The notes beneath the pieces were generated by a model. The model did no database searches, was not told the DNA's origin, and saw only the letters and a list, made by a program, of their open reading frames with translations. The position numbers and the translations under genes were made by a program. Shown piece after piece: positions 22,541-35,592 of a DNA stretch of 64,000 nt. Every line of letters begins with the position of its first letter. Position 1 is the stretch's first letter. The DNA comes from Helichrysum umbraculigerum (lineage: Eukaryota; Streptophyta; Magnoliopsida; Asterales; Asteraceae): assembly GCA_949592205.1 (NCBI GenBank), contig CATIUR010000004.1, positions 5,521,001-5,585,000 of the forward strand, read 5' to 3'.

Positions 22541-25214
22541 GACACACAAACATGTATCAACAAATGATTCATCTAGGAGGTCACACTCCAATGTTGATGA
22601 GACTAGTAATGTAACTAGGGAATTGACGATTGATGATCTGGTACATGATGTCAATTTGATTTGGACCAAATTTGAGAGGGAAAGAGATTTGAGAAGGGAG
22701 CAACAAGTCAAGTTGGCTGCCCAAGATGAATTGATAAAGAAGCAGCAGGAGGTAATCAGTGATTTAAAAACAAGATTTGCTGTGGTGGAGGATGCTGTTT
22801 TAAAGATCCTTAAGCCTGCTGCAGAATTACAGGCATCTTCAGGCAAGGGGGAGAGAAAAGATAAAGATCAAGAGAAAGACAATGTGCCTGAAGATAAGGG
22901 AGATGATCATGATGGTTCTAATGGGAATAATGATGATAATGATGGAGGTGCAGGTGGTATTAACTTTGTGGATACATCTGAGTTTAATGACAAGAGTGAT
23001 GGAGGTATTGAGGATGAATTGAATGTTTCAGATTATGTGATTAATGAAGGTATGGATGATCAGATGGTGGATGCTGAGCATGATAGAAGAATGGTAGTAT
23101 ATGTGGGTGAAAATGTTCAAACAAGTGGTTCAGACAGTGAGAATGTAAATGTTGCAGATGATAATGCACAAAGTGGTCCAGCTATAAATGTATTTCCATT
23201 AAACAAAGGATTACCTTTTAAGGCTGTGGCTAATTTGTATTTCTGGGATGTTATGGGAAAAAATCTTGATATAGGTAAAAGAGTGAGTTTTAGTGATAGG
23301 ATGGTGTATGAACAAAATGATGATGAGATTAATAAATCTGTTGAAACAGAGGAGATGGAAAGTGGTGACGTAGAGGTTGAGGGGGAGTTTGTAGAATCTA
23401 AGCCTGAGGAAAAAGAGGAGAAAAAGAGGTTGATATACAACAGGAAGAAGTCCATTCCTAAAAGGAAGTCTACCTCTGCTAAGGTATTAACCCCTGTTAA
23501 AACTCAATCTATGACCATTGCTAGTAGTTTGGTTTCTACCACTGCTGAGGTATCTACCACTGTTGGTACTTCAGTAGCAACCCCTGTCATTATAATACCT
23601 ACCCCTGTTATCACAGAGTCAACCACTGTTACACCAACCCCTGTTAACACTTCAAATATTCCCACAACAACTGTCACCACAACCACTGTCACAACTACTG
23701 TTACCCCAATTTACACCACTGCTACAGAAACTATCATTACCAGGGCTCTAGAAGTGCCTGTTACAATAAGAGAACCTACACAACCATCCAAACCTAAGTC
23801 TGATCTTCCAAAGATTGATTCTAAGGACAAAGGTAAGGGAAAATTGAAAGAGGAAAGAAAGGTTAAGAAGGTAGTAGAGCCTCCAATTGATTTAGATGAG
23901 GCCAGGAAAGCTCAGGAGGAGCATGATGAGAGAATGTTAAGGATGGCTGTTGAGTCCAAGAGAAAAGAAGGTCCCGATGTTGATGTTATACTGGAAGACA
24001 TGAGTGTGGTAACCTTATTACAAAAGGCTGCACAGATGCTAAATAATATGTCTGCAATAGGTTGAGGGTTGTCTGCTCAAAAGATACATGACATGATTAA
24101 CAAAAAGGATGGTAATGATGGTTTGGATCCAGGGTTTGCAAAGCTCAAACAAGCTACTGAAGAAAAGGCAAGACTGAAAAGACAAGCTGAGCTTGAGAAG
24201 AAAAGAAACAAACCACCAACTGCTGCTCAGAGGAAAAAGGAGTTGCTCAGAATTCTTGGTAACAGATATGCACCAAGAAGTGTGCTTGAAGGATGGGATG
24301 TAGAGAGATTGGAAAAAGCTTATGAAAAATATCAGAATGAGGAAAAGGAGGATTTTGAGAAAAAGCTCCAGAAGGACAAATTTATTGAGAAAAAGTTGGC
24401 TGAGGATAGAAAGAGGATTGCTGAGCAGGTGAGAAAAGAGGAGCAAGATAGAATTGAAAAGAAAGAGCAAGAGGAAGCAGAAGCCAAAGAAAGAGAATTA
24501 AAAAGGCTTTCTGATCAAAATATAAAGATCAGATGGAATGGAGTTCTTGCTTGTGAAAGTGTAGTTCCCGATTTGGAGAAAGATGCAGATGAGTTGAGAA
24601 AATATATCAAAGAGGTGAAGGATAGCAAAGAAAATATTCACATCAATCATGATAGATCATCAAGGATAGTTGAATGGTAAGGACAAAGTTCAAAAGTTGC
24701 TAATGTTTTCAAAGAGGATGGGAATGAGCAATACTTGACATCTGTTGCTGATGTACTCAAGAATGTGAATAGGTTAGACATTCTAGATCTGTATGAGCTA
24801 AACAATCAAAGAAACAGGCAGGTTTCACTGGTGATAATGGAAAGAGATTTGGGAAGATGTTTGAATATGTTGTTTGAGCCTGAACCATTCACTAATTTGT
24901 TTTTAAACTACATTGAGAATGTGAATACATGGAGACATTTTGTTAGAGCTGGAGTTCATATGATCTTATTCAGAAGTGGAATGACAATCTACATGCTTGA
25001 TGAAAGACAATATGTTATGGGGACTCAGATTCTAAGAAATTTGCTTGCATCTCAACTGAGAACCACAGTGATTTCAGAAGGAGCATTTAATGCTTTATAC
25101 ATGGTGCTCAATCAGTTTCATAAAAGAATGGAGTTGGAAAGAATGAGAGAGGAGGAGAAAAAGAGAAAACAGAATCAAGCTCCTAAAGATGAAAATAAAG
25201 ATGAAGAAACTTGA
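22539..25214 (+). pseudogene. C-terminal part of a copia extra ORF (aORF) with two nonsense codons
   Basis: One frame runs from the LTR junction to 25214, interrupted by TGA at 24063-24065 and TAA at 24678-24680. Its order is: coiled coil at 22623-22800 (REQQVKLAAQDELIKKQQEV), an acidic Asp/Gly/Asn-rich region, a Thr/Val/Pro-rich low-complexity region at about 23480-23760, a long Lys/Glu-rich helix at 24080-24520, then a compact C-terminal domain (LDILDLYELNNQ, DLGRCLNMLFEPEP, YVMGTQILRNLL). I recognise this C-terminal domain from extra ORFs of Asteraceae copia elements; its function is unknown. It belongs to a second, plus-strand element whose upstream part is replaced by the minus-strand copia LTR. 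Confidence 0.7.
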
Positions 25215-25237
25215 TTCATTGCTGAGAATGATCAAGT

Positions 25238-25250
25238 TTAGGGGGAGATT
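25238..25250 (+). promoter_or_regulatory. Polypurine tract of the plus-strand copia remnant
   Basis: TTAGGGGGAGATT precedes the LTR start and follows the aORF stop by about 25 bp. This is the typical copia PPT position and composition. Confidence 0.8.
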
Positions 25251-25252
25251 AT

Positions 25253-25763
25253 TGAGTTCTGAGTCACCGCCAGATCTGCTCAGATTACAAGTCTTGTGCC
25301 ACTGCTAGAAGAAGTCTACCACTGCTAGTTTAGTTTTGTATTGACAGTGCCACTGTCAGTTAGAATTAGTCTAACAGTGTCACTGTTGACATGAGTTTGT
25401 TTTTTGTATTAAGTACTCAACCACTGTTAGTTATACAGACAACAACTATTGGTTAGATAAAGTTGGTTAGAGTTATATTAGGAGTAGATGAGGATTCCTA
25501 ATATGTTTGATTCTGTAAAGGACTCTATGTGATATAAATAGAGATCCTGTGAAACCCTAGAGATATACGAGTTATTCTAGTTATTAGCTTCAAGGTTGTA
25601 AACCCTAACACAATTGTGTGTTTGTATTATTGATAATAATATTGAAGCTTTTGATTAGATATTCTGTGTTTACAAGTTCTTCAAGTTGTTAATAAACTAT
25701 TCCGCAAGCTTGTTAACAATTCATCAAAGGAATACATACTAAGATCTCTAACTGGGTTTATCA
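25253..25763 (+). repeat. 3' LTR of the plus-strand copia remnant
   Basis: It starts TGAGTTCTGAG after the polypurine tract and probably ends at GGGTTTATCA, about 511 bp. A TATA-like GATATAAATAGAG lies near 25531-25543. Near the start are several CCACTG/CAGTG repeats (CCACTGCTAG, CAGTGCCACTGTCAG). The sequence differs from the LTR at 22113-22540, so the two copia elements belong to different subfamilies. The 3' boundary is tentative. Confidence 0.6.
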
Positions 25764-25768
25764 CCGAC

Positions 25769-26083
25769 CTAGAAAGAGCTTCAAATAACCCAAAAAAGGT
25801 CGGTCTGAAAAAGCCCGGCCCGTCCGTTTAGTCCTTAAGGGGCCTGAAATCATTCGTGAAAGCCCGGTTTATGTCCATAGAGTTCAACTTTTCTTTTCTT
25901 TTTTAAGATTTCCAATCCTAGTAATTTACATTATTCTTTATATTGAATGCCGGGTAGCTCCTGTAAAAATAGTGTCCATGGCTGACATTTCATGCCTTCA
26001 ATTACAACTCTGTATTCATACAAATGGAATATTGCTTGCCTTCAATTAAAACTCTTGGTTGATTCATACAAAATGTTTCAAGT
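25769..26083 (+). repeat. First unit of a 1.69-kb tandem duplication, left part
   Basis: It begins CCTAGAAAGAGCTTC and matches 50156-50470. It is cut at 26083 by the gypsy insertion and resumes at 48778. No gene is seen in it. Confidence 0.85.
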
Positions 26084-28942
26084 TGTCGCACCCCCAAATT
26101 ATGATGCGGAAGCGATTCGGGTCGGGGCGCGACTAATCAATAATCAATCACACAAGGTATACAATGAACGACCACTACCTGCGTCGTTTACAAATACATT
26201 GATGTTATAAAAGTCTTACACCGTTATAATATAGTTTACAAAAGCTCGTGAACTAAATGATAGAGATTCTAGGGCATATCTAATTATACAAAATATAGAA
26301 ATGCAAGGGAATCTCCTGATGTCTGTATGCGACTCGAGCTATAGGCATCCTGAGTAAGCAGACCTACTGCTGCTGAGAACCTAAGAATACATGCTAAAAT
26401 GATCAGCTAAAAGCTGGTGAGCTCACAGGTTTAATGATAAAGTGTATTGTATGAACCGCAAGATTTAAGTATGAATATTTGTAACTAAACAAATAAGTAA
26501 TTGATAAATGATGTATATAACTGCCATGAGCACATAGTCTGAGCTTAACTAAGGTGTCAGGATCACAATTAAGTGCCTGAGTGAGAGTGCCTCTATGCGT
26601 GTGCCTAATCAACACACGTATGAACAAATGATAATGCGTCCGTTTGACCAGTCAGCGCTTGCTGACCCGGACGGGGATTGTCAATCCCATATGGTACCAT
26701 ACACTAACATTCACGCTACAAAGTATTACCAAACTATACTTGGAGGACTTAAATGATTAGATGAATAAACTCATTTAGAATATAGCGATATTTGATACTT
26801 GCGTTCACATGAACAATACAGGCATGTATTCTCACCCTAGTGTAAAAACAGTAAAATAGGGGCTATGAGACTCATCTGAGCCTAATGTGATACTACCAAG
26901 CAATAATGATGGTATACTATGAAGATGATGTCATCCAACGACTGAAACCTGCGGGGCATATTAAACGCGCAAGGTTTAATATGATTAAGTGTTGGAACCT
27001 GTTGGGCGTATTAAACGCGCAAGGTTTAATGATTTGATGTCTCAACAGACCAGCAATGCTAGTTTTTCTATTAACTAGTTATATCCAAATACTTTGGTTC
27101 TTGATTATGTTTGAGCTTTGAAAACATGTACGGCCCGTTGGTGATAGTTTGTAATAATAATTCAAAAGTATTATTATTATATGAGTCATCGTTGTGTTGT
27201 ATACTTATAGATTTGTTCGTGTATACATATCCGAAAGTATATATGCATTTGTATCCGAAAGTTGAGGTTCGAAAGTGTAAAATTTCAAAGTTTGTGGTTA
27301 AAAATAAAATTTATACGAAAGTCAACTCGCTGGTCAAAGCTGGTCAAAGCTGATGGTCAAAGCTGGTCAAAGCTGATGGTCAAAGCTGATCACAAGGGAG
27401 TTGGTTGCTGAAGGGTTCAGCAACTTAGGAGTTTGGTCGCTGAAAGGTTGCTGGTTAGAAGGGAGTTGGTCGCTGATGGCATCAGTGACTTAGGGAGTTT
27501 GGTCACTGAAGGGGTCACTGACTTAAGGGGTTGGTCGCTGATGAGATCAGCGACTAAAAGTGGTGTCACTAAAGGGTCAGTGACTTAAGAGGTTATTCCA
27601 TTAGATTTTACTCATTTTAGTCCACTCGTTTTGACTAGTTCTAATCCGAATCAGGCTCTACCAAAAATTACACATGTTCCCCTATGGGTCTAGTGTAAAT
27701 CTGCATTTTATGGTAATTTTATAAGTTCATTTACTATTTAATAAATTTCACGAATGAACCGAACTCAGTTTTCGAACAAATGCCGACCAGTCTCAAAGAT
27801 CAGTTTATACAAAAATATACGTACAGATCTGGAAAAAGTGTAAAACACGAAAGTTGTAGCTCTTTTCAATACGCAACTTTTAAAAAAAAATTTGTTGTCT
27901 AACTCATCCTAGAACTCAAGTTATGGTCGGTTTTGTAAGCTGACTTTTTGAAGGCAGAATCTGTCCCTTTTAAATGTTTATGAAAAACGTGTTTTGGCTT
28001 TGGATTTGGACATAATCTTATTAATGGAGCTATAAAACATGTAAATAAACATCATGTAAGTAATTCTAGTGAGAGAGTGAGGTTCCTTACTATGAAAGTG
28101 ATGAGGAGATGAAGAAGTGAAGTCAAATGCTCGATCTCTTCAATTTCCGACGTGGCGGTCGATGGCGGTTTATGGTGGATGTATAGTGGACTTGTGATGG
28201 TGTTAGGAGGCTGTGGGAGTGGCTTTTGACTGACCCCTATTCGTTCTAGTGAGAGAGAGTAGAGAGAGGATGGAGAAATAATTGAGTTGGTGAATGAATG
28301 GAGAAATGAAATGGAAGTGGATTAAAATATGGTTTTGATCTTGCATTATTGATCAAACAAGATCCATGATTCATGGATCTTGTCTGGCCGATTTTTCAAA
28401 GTCAAAAGGTGATAGTAAGTTGTTAAATGTTGTCTTATATTATTGGTATTATACCCGTGTTTGTTTCCCCGATCGATAAAACGTATATTTATAAAGTATG
28501 ATTTTTATGTAACGCGTTATCTTTTCGATATAATTTCCAATACTTTTGATGATAGTATTTTATCAAAATTCAAAGTTTGAAGTTAAAACTATAACTTAGG
28601 TTGTTTTGAATTCTCGGGCGCGAACCGCGCATTTTTGTCGCGTATAAACTATTTGATATTATACGATTTTCATGTTGAATATTATCAAAATAATATTTTC
28701 TAAATAATAATGTTATTAAATAATTTCATTTTATTTAATAATTTGGGTTCACCAACGTCCGTATAAATGATTTGGAATCCGTCCAAAAATGATAAAATGC
28801 ACGATTTAAACATATCATGTTCGTATATATATAATCCCATATATATAATGATACCTACGATTAGCCTAATCTTAGAACTAATTACACATATTAACAAAAT
28901 GATTAGGACCTAATAACTAGTCCTAATTTGGCGGGTGTTACA
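26084..28942 (-). repeat. 3' LTR of the nested gypsy element
   Basis: The plus strand starts TGTCGCACCCCC and ends GGGTGTTACA; polypurine tract and pol remnants lie directly to the right. It is 2859 bp and non-coding. It carries a GGTCAAAGCTG array (27329-27390) and repeats of GGTCGCTGA / GTCACTGA (about 27395-27590). Confidence 0.88.
27329..27390 (-). repeat. W-box-like GGTCAAAGC array (five copies)
   Basis: GGTCAAAGC occurs five times in about 60 bp. On the element's own strand it reads GCTTTGACC, which contains TTGACC, the core bound by WRKY factors. The 5' LTR of the same element carries eight related copies. Binding is inferred. Confidence 0.75.
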
Positions 28943-29186
28943 TTCTCCCCTTGTTAAGAGAATTTCGTCCTGAAATTCAGCTCGAAGTCGGCCTGTGAGT
29001 AGAGTCTGAAAATAGATGTGGATATTTGAGTCGCATCTGGTCTTCCCGTTCCTAAGTGAATTCCGGACCGCGCCGCGAATTACACCGAACTTTGACAATA
29101 GGGATACGACTTTGCTTAAGCTGTTTGACCTCACGGTCCATGATCTCCACTGGTGTCTCGACAAAATGAAGTTTGTCGTCGATTTG
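28943..29186 (-). pseudogene. 3' end of the nested gypsy gag-pol, separated by a solo LTR
   Basis: This is the reverse complement of the chromodomain-like tail and stop region of gypsy copy 1, plus the polypurine tract (CTTAACAAGGGGAGAA on the minus strand at 28943-28958). It is the continuation of the pol reading at 32464. The separation is due to the solo LTR, whose ATTTG target duplication lies at 29182-29186. Confidence 0.82.
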
Positions 29187-30359
29187 TGTGACACTCCTCC
29201 AAATTAGGTATATAATTATACTTAATTACATGCATTTCTTACGCTAATTCCCTGCATTTGTTTTAAACTAAACTTATGATGTGATATGAGTCTAGCGAGC
29301 CCAAACCAATAATACAAAAAGTATTACGTGTCACGTAGTTATTTATAAATTACGTACGAACGTATCGGAACTAAGCCGACAAAAATAATTAACCAGATTT
29401 GGTAACATGAATTAATTAATAATTCGATTATTAATTACGAGTATTTATATATCTATAACATATAGATAAAATGGTTCAATTATACGTTTAACATAAAACG
29501 TATTATATAACGAACAGAAACAATTCTAAAACGTACCTAAAAGGTCAAAATATGAAAAATGTTATTTTTCTAGTACGTTTTCAAGTATTTAGAACATTAC
29601 CTCAAAATATGAATTTGAAATTCAACTGAAATTTGGCGCGCAATTGGACGTGTGCAGTAAAATGTACAAAAATGTACAACTACTAAAAATAATGATAATC
29701 TCATTATTCTGAAAATATATTACGAACCAGGAGAGCATCTACAAAATAAAAATATAAAATGTTAAATTTTATATTGCTATAATTATACCCGTACTCGAAA
29801 TTATGGTACCAAAAATGGCACCTAACATCAATAATTGAGAGACACCGTCAGTTTAAACCATACTCCCTCCCATTTCTTCTGTGATCATCGACACACACAC
29901 ACATCATCACCATTTTCTTTCTATTTTGTTCTTTTCTTTTCTTTGATCTGGAGGAACTCAAACAAGATCAGAAGCAAGGAGCAGAGGCAAAACTCCTCAT
30001 CATCACCATCCGTATCATCACCTTCATCATTTCATCTTTGTAAGAAAACTTCCATTCTTTGATTTTCTTGCTTAAATTCGTGTATATAACATGTATATAT
30101 ATCATAATCTAGCTACATAACACATAAATTTGAAAGATTGATGAGTGATTCTTGAAATGGGTTTTAAAAACCAAAACTATAAAACTAAAATCGATTGGTG
30201 GAAAACTTGTTAAAACGTTATATTATGATGCCAAAACGTGATGTGGTACTAGTGTAAACCTTTTGGAATATATTGAATACGAACTATAAGCGATTGAAGT
30301 GAAAAAGGCTAAAATTCGTGCAGCTCTGTTCTGCGTCTGATGCTTCTGTGCAGAAGCAA

Positions 30360-30550
30360 ATGACGCGATCGCGTCATTTTCAAGAGCAAAACCAGCAAAA
30401 ACCCTTTTGTACTTCACGCGATCGAGTGAAACCAAAAACTTCAGAAACCTTCGAAATTCAGAACGACGCGATCGCGTGGTTTTCAACCACGATCGCGTGA
30501 ACCTCTTCGAACCAACCGATCGCGTGATCTACTCAACCGATCGCGTGAAC
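30360..30550. repeat. GCGATCGCGT palindrome cluster in the solo LTR
   Basis: About six CGATCGCGT-type sites, some complete as ACGCGATCGCGT, lie within 190 bp. They are CpG-dense in an otherwise AT-rich LTR. Each contains the palindrome CGATCG. Confidence 0.8.
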
Positions 30551-30583
30551 TCTATCTGTAGCCAAAACCTGTTGTGACTCAAA

Positions 30584-30730
30584 CACGATGACCGAGTAAT
30601 AGACAACCCAAATGATTTCGATGAACTAGTAATAGACAAACCATGTGTTACGATGAACTAGTAATGGACAAGCCATGTGATTACGATGAACTAGTAAATG
30701 ACAACCCAAATGTTTTCGACGAACGAGTAA
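30584..30730. repeat. About 36-bp tandem repeats in the solo LTR
   Basis: Four imperfect units with the core GATGAACTAGTAATAGACAA follow one another. Internal variation is mainly in the spacer AACCCAAATG versus GCCATGTG. Confidence 0.8.
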
Positions 30731-31784
30731 CATACTTATAAACATATACAAACTTAAATACGTACATTTATCGAATGGGATTATAAATGATTGAGACGTA
30801 TTTATAGATGAACATTATACGGGACAATTTGAACTTGTGTTTTGTAAACCTAAATGTCGAACAATATTTATATATATACGAGATATATATGAAAGAAACA
30901 ACGAATAATAATATATATATACGAGAATATATATATTCAACTATATAAGTATATAAATGGATATGTACTTACACACTTCGGACAATTCGACAAACGAACA
31001 ATACTTGGATAATATTATATATTTCCAACAACAATCATCAATGAAATACACAAACCTAAGAAATTGATAATTTCTTCAAACGAACGAACTATTAACATAA
31101 GTAAACAAAGTACTTATAGTTAATACATTGTTGTGTATAGGTTGACTACGTTTGGGCTTCGTTATATTACCTCGCTAGCATTCACATCCGAGCACTCACA
31201 GTGAGTTCACAAACCCCTTTTAAATGTTTTAATGTTTTAAAACTTCGGGGTGGAAAACATAGAAATCGTATGTATAATTGCATGCGACAACTGTTTGAAT
31301 ACTTGATGTATTTACTTAAACTATTGATGAAATGTGATTTCATGCTGTGATTGATTAAATACAGTATATATTTACTTAAATTGTTTATGAAGGGGTACTT
31401 CATACTTGAACTGTTTGTGAAAGGGTATTTCACACAACTATTTGAACTATGTTTTATGAAATGTTTTCATAACTATTTTGGGAATTTAGGCAACGAATCT
31501 TGGTACGGATCTAGGCTGAACGATGTAGTGCATAAAAGACCTTATGGCTACAGACTATAACCATTAGCTAGGTGACTCTAGCCACTGAGTATACGGATAG
31601 TACTATCGCCGTGACGACCCTCCTACGGATTTGGGAGCGTATACTTAAATGTCCTACTTGGCACAACAACAACAGATTAGGGTCGTGGTTTGGTTATAGG
31701 GTTAGATCGGGTTACCTTACTTGACAGGTTTAGCTCACCTTTCAAGGGATCACCGTCTAAATATTCCCACTAAACTATTGATTA

Positions 31785-32030
31785 GGAAAGGATTTCCTAC
31801 GTACACTGATTTGGAAATGTTAATCTTTATTTAGGTTAACTTGTGTTTCCTACTGATAACTGATTTAGGAAATGTTATTTGGTTAATAACTTGTGTTTCC
31901 TATTACAACTACAACTGATTTGGGAAATGTTATTTGTTAATAACTTGTGTTTCCTACTTGACAAACAACACTTATTTGGAAATGTTATTCTTAAATGATT
32001 AACTTGTGTTTCCTACATAACAAACAAACT
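31785..32030. repeat. About 60-bp tandem repeats in the solo LTR
   Basis: Four imperfect units contain GATTTGGAAATGTTA followed by TTAACTTGTGTTTCCTAC. Spacing varies by a few bases. Confidence 0.75.
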
Positions 32031-32463
32031 TGTGAATTCACTCAACAATTTTGTTGACGTTTTACTCTATGTTTTTCAGGGAATTAGCAGCGTAAGTAAG
32101 ATCTGCATGCATTATCAGGATGGACTACCCTGGACTTGTTAGGATGCCACTACTTTTGGGACACTTGGATTTCCTCTGTATAACTGCAACTACTGCAGTC
32201 ATACCTATGAAATCTACTTTTGAGATTATGTATTTTATGAAATACTGATTTCAACCACTACTACTACTGTTACTACTTTTCAAGTGGTAACCTTTTGTAA
32301 AACTTTAACTAATGGCATCTTAATCTATTTCGTTCTGCAATAACCATATGCTCTGAGTATGTATGTATCTGTTGGTTGTTTTACTGCTCGCACCCCCGCC
32401 ACGTCACTAAGCTTCCGCAAACCACTCTATGTAATTGTAATTACCGTTTGGCGGGGTGTGACA

Positions 32464-35400
32464 ATTTGAATCTCCTCGAGCGGGATAATGAGCGTCTCAT
32501 CAGATAGGCATTTCTTAAGGTTAGAAATGTGAAATGTGGGATGCACGCTACTGAGTTTGGGTGGTAGCTGTAATCGATATGCCACTGGACCTATCCTTTC
32601 AAGAATCTCAAAAGGTCCAATGTATCTAGGGTTTAGCTTTCCACGTTTGCCGAAACGGATAACACCTTTCCAAGGTGATACCTTGAGCAATACTCGATCC
32701 CCAACCTGGAACTCGAGATGCTTGCGTCTTACGTCAGCATAACTCTTCTGACGATCACGTGCGGCTTTCAACCGTTGCTGGATACCAACGATCTTCTCGG
32801 TGGTTTCATGAATGATTTCAGGACCAGTGAGTTGGCTGTCTCCCACTTCGGTCCAACAGATAGGCGACCGGCACTTACGACCGTACAGTGCCTCGAATGG
32901 TGCAGCTCCAATGCTGGTATGATAGCTATTGTTGTACGAGAATTCGCACAATGGCAAGTGATGTTCCCAATTTGCACCGAAGTCAATTACGCAAGCGCGT
33001 AGCATATCTTCCAGTGTTTGAACTGTCCTTTCACTTTGGCCGTCGGTTTGTGGATGATAAGCTGTACTCATATCCAGACGAGTACCTAAGGATTTCTGCA
33101 ATGACCTCCAGAACTGAGAAGTGAAATGACTATCTCTGTTGGAGATAATCGAGATAGGAATGCCATGTCGGGATACAATCTCCTTCAGATAGATTTGTGT
33201 GAGACGTTCCATTTTATCGGTTTCTTTGATAGTGAGAAAATGTGCAGATTTGGTAAGCCGATCCACGATCACCCAAATGGTATCGCAACCGCTTGATGTT
33301 CTCGGGAGTTTAGTGATAAAATCCATAGCGTTCCATTCAGGAATGTCCGGTTGCTGTAGCAGACCGGAGGGCTTCTGATATTCCGCTTTGACTTTTGAGC
33401 ATGTGAGGCACTTGCTGACGTATGATGCTATCTCTGCTTTCATGTTTGGCCACCAGTACAATCTCTTGATACCATGATACATCTTGTCAGATCCAGGATG
33501 TATAGAATATTTGGACTTGTGAGCTTCATCCATCACCAAGTCTCGAAGATTTCCGAATTTGGGTAACCAGATCCGGTTTGCGAAGTATTTGACCCCATTG
33601 GGCTTGATTTCGAATTGATTCTCCATGGTGCGCAAGGCCTTGTCTTTGATGTTTTCAGGTTTCAATGCTTCGAGTTGAGCAGCAAGGATTTGAATGATAA
33701 AATCATTATGAATGGTAATACTGAGGGCTCGGACTCGAAGTGGTTTGGTGCGCTCTTTTCGACTTAGGGCATCGGCAACAACATTTGCTTTTCCCGGATG
33801 GTACTTAATTTCGCAGTTGTAATCGGTGAGCAACTCAACCCAGCGACGTTGCCTCATGTTGAGATCCTTCTTATCAAATATATGCTGGAGGCTTTTATGA
33901 TCGACGAAGATGGTACATTTTGTGCCATACAGATAGTGTCTCCAGATTTTGAGTGCAAACACTACGGCTCCTAGTTCGAGATCATGAGTCGTGTAGCTCT
34001 TCTCGTGAACTTTGAGTTGTCGGGAGGCGTAGGCAATAACCTTGTCTCGTTGCATCAACACGCAACCAAGACCTTGGTGTGAGGCATCGCAGTATACCAC
34101 GAAGTCTTCATTACCTTCGGGTATTGATAGGATAGGTGCACTACAGAGCTTTTGTTTTAATAGCTGGAATGCTGACTCTTGCTTATCAGTCGAATCGAAC
34201 TTCTTTTCCTTCTGAGTCAGTGTTGTGAGAGGTTGAGCTATTTTTGAGAAATTCTCAATGAAGCGCCGATAGTAACCAGCCAGTCCTAAGAATTGGCGTA
34301 CTTCGGTCGGCGTTGTCGGGGCTTGCCAGCACTTGATAGCCTCGATTTTCGATGGATCAACGTGAATTCCTTGACTATCAATCACATGACTAAGGAATTG
34401 AACAGTTTGCATCCAGAACTCACACTTGGATAACTTAGCATATAACTTTTCATGTCTAAGAAGTTCTAGAATGGTTTTGAGATGTTGTGCATGTTCCTAT
34501 TCATTGCGCGAGTAAATGAGAATGTCATCGATGAAGACAATGACAAACTTGTCGAGATATGGTTTGCACACTCGGTTCATAAGATCCATGAATACAGCCG
34601 GTGCGTTTGTCAAACCAAATGGCATCACTTGGAACTCGTAATGCCCATAGCGAGTTCGGAAGGCAGTTTTTGGGATGTCGATGTCACGAACTCGTAATTG
34701 ATGATAACCTGATCGTAGATCTATCTTCGAATAGAAGCTTGACCCTTGAAGTTGGTCGAACAGATCATCGATACGGGGTAGTGGGTAGCGATTCTTGACG
34801 GTTAATTTGTTCAACTCTCTGTAGTCGATACACATTCTGAATGAACCGTCCTTCTTTTTCACAAACAGGACCGGAGCTCCCCAAGGTGACGAACTCGGTC
34901 TAATAAATCTCTTGTCCAACAGTTCCTGTAACTGAGTGGACAACTCCTGAAGTTCTGAAGGGGCTAAACGATAAGGTGCTCGTGCAACAGGTGCTGCCCT
35001 TGGCACGAGGTCGATTGAGAACTCAACTTGTCTCGATGGTGGAAGGCCAGGCAAGTCTTCGGGAAAGACTTCTGGACAGTCTCTAACAATGGGCACATCC
35101 TCAAGTTGCTTTTCTTCCGACTTTTTCTCCATGACGTGCGCGAGAATTGCCTGATAACCCTTTCTCAAATACTTTCGGGTTTTCATGCATGATATCATAT
35201 TCAATCTCGTCCCACCGGTCTCCCCTTGTATGACAAAAGTACCACCGGTGACGAGAGGAATACGAATGATTTTGTCATAACAGACAATTTCAGCTCGGTG
35301 CTTGGATAGCCAATCCATGCCAACAATGACATCGAAACTTCCAATCTCGACAGGTATGAGATCAATGGCAAACAATTCGTTGGCGAGGTTTAAAGTGCAA

Positions 35401-35592
35401 TTAGGAATTACACCATCGGTTTCTATGAGTTTGCCGTTAGATAGTTCTACTATGTACTTAGCATCTAAGGCAACAGGGGTGATGTTAAGCAATGGACTAA
35501 ACTCATCAGATATGAAGCTCCTATCAGCACCAGTATCAAACAGAACATAAGCAATAAGATTGTTGAGAAGAAACGTACCCGAGACCACATTC
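32464..35592 (-). pseudogene. Nested gypsy pol: protease to integrase, one nonsense codon
   Basis: The minus-strand reading follows gypsy copy 1 closely: protease [11 protein letters not shown], reverse transcriptase FIDDILIYS, RNase H, integrase HHCC and D,D35E core (SNRDSHF has Asn where copy 1 has Asp just before the second acidic residue), and GPY/F segment. An in-frame TAG at about 34497-34499 falls after SRNE in the reverse transcriptase, where copy 1 has Gln; the frame reopens at once. A small deletion near [11 protein letters not shown] removes part of copy 1's WKWEQIS. Both ends are insertion boundaries: the solo LTR at 32463 and the non-coding LTR element at 35593. Confidence 0.88.

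Larger units (their letters stand above)
29187..32463. mobile_element. Solo LTR of a large unrelated retrotransposon
   Basis: A 3277-bp segment starts TGTGACACTCC and ends GGGGTGTGACA. It is flanked by the 5-bp duplication ATTTG (29182-29186 and 32464-32468) and sits inside the pol gene. No coding region, PBS or polypurine tract is present, as expected after LTR-LTR recombination. Internal minisatellites are listed separately. Confidence 0.85.
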
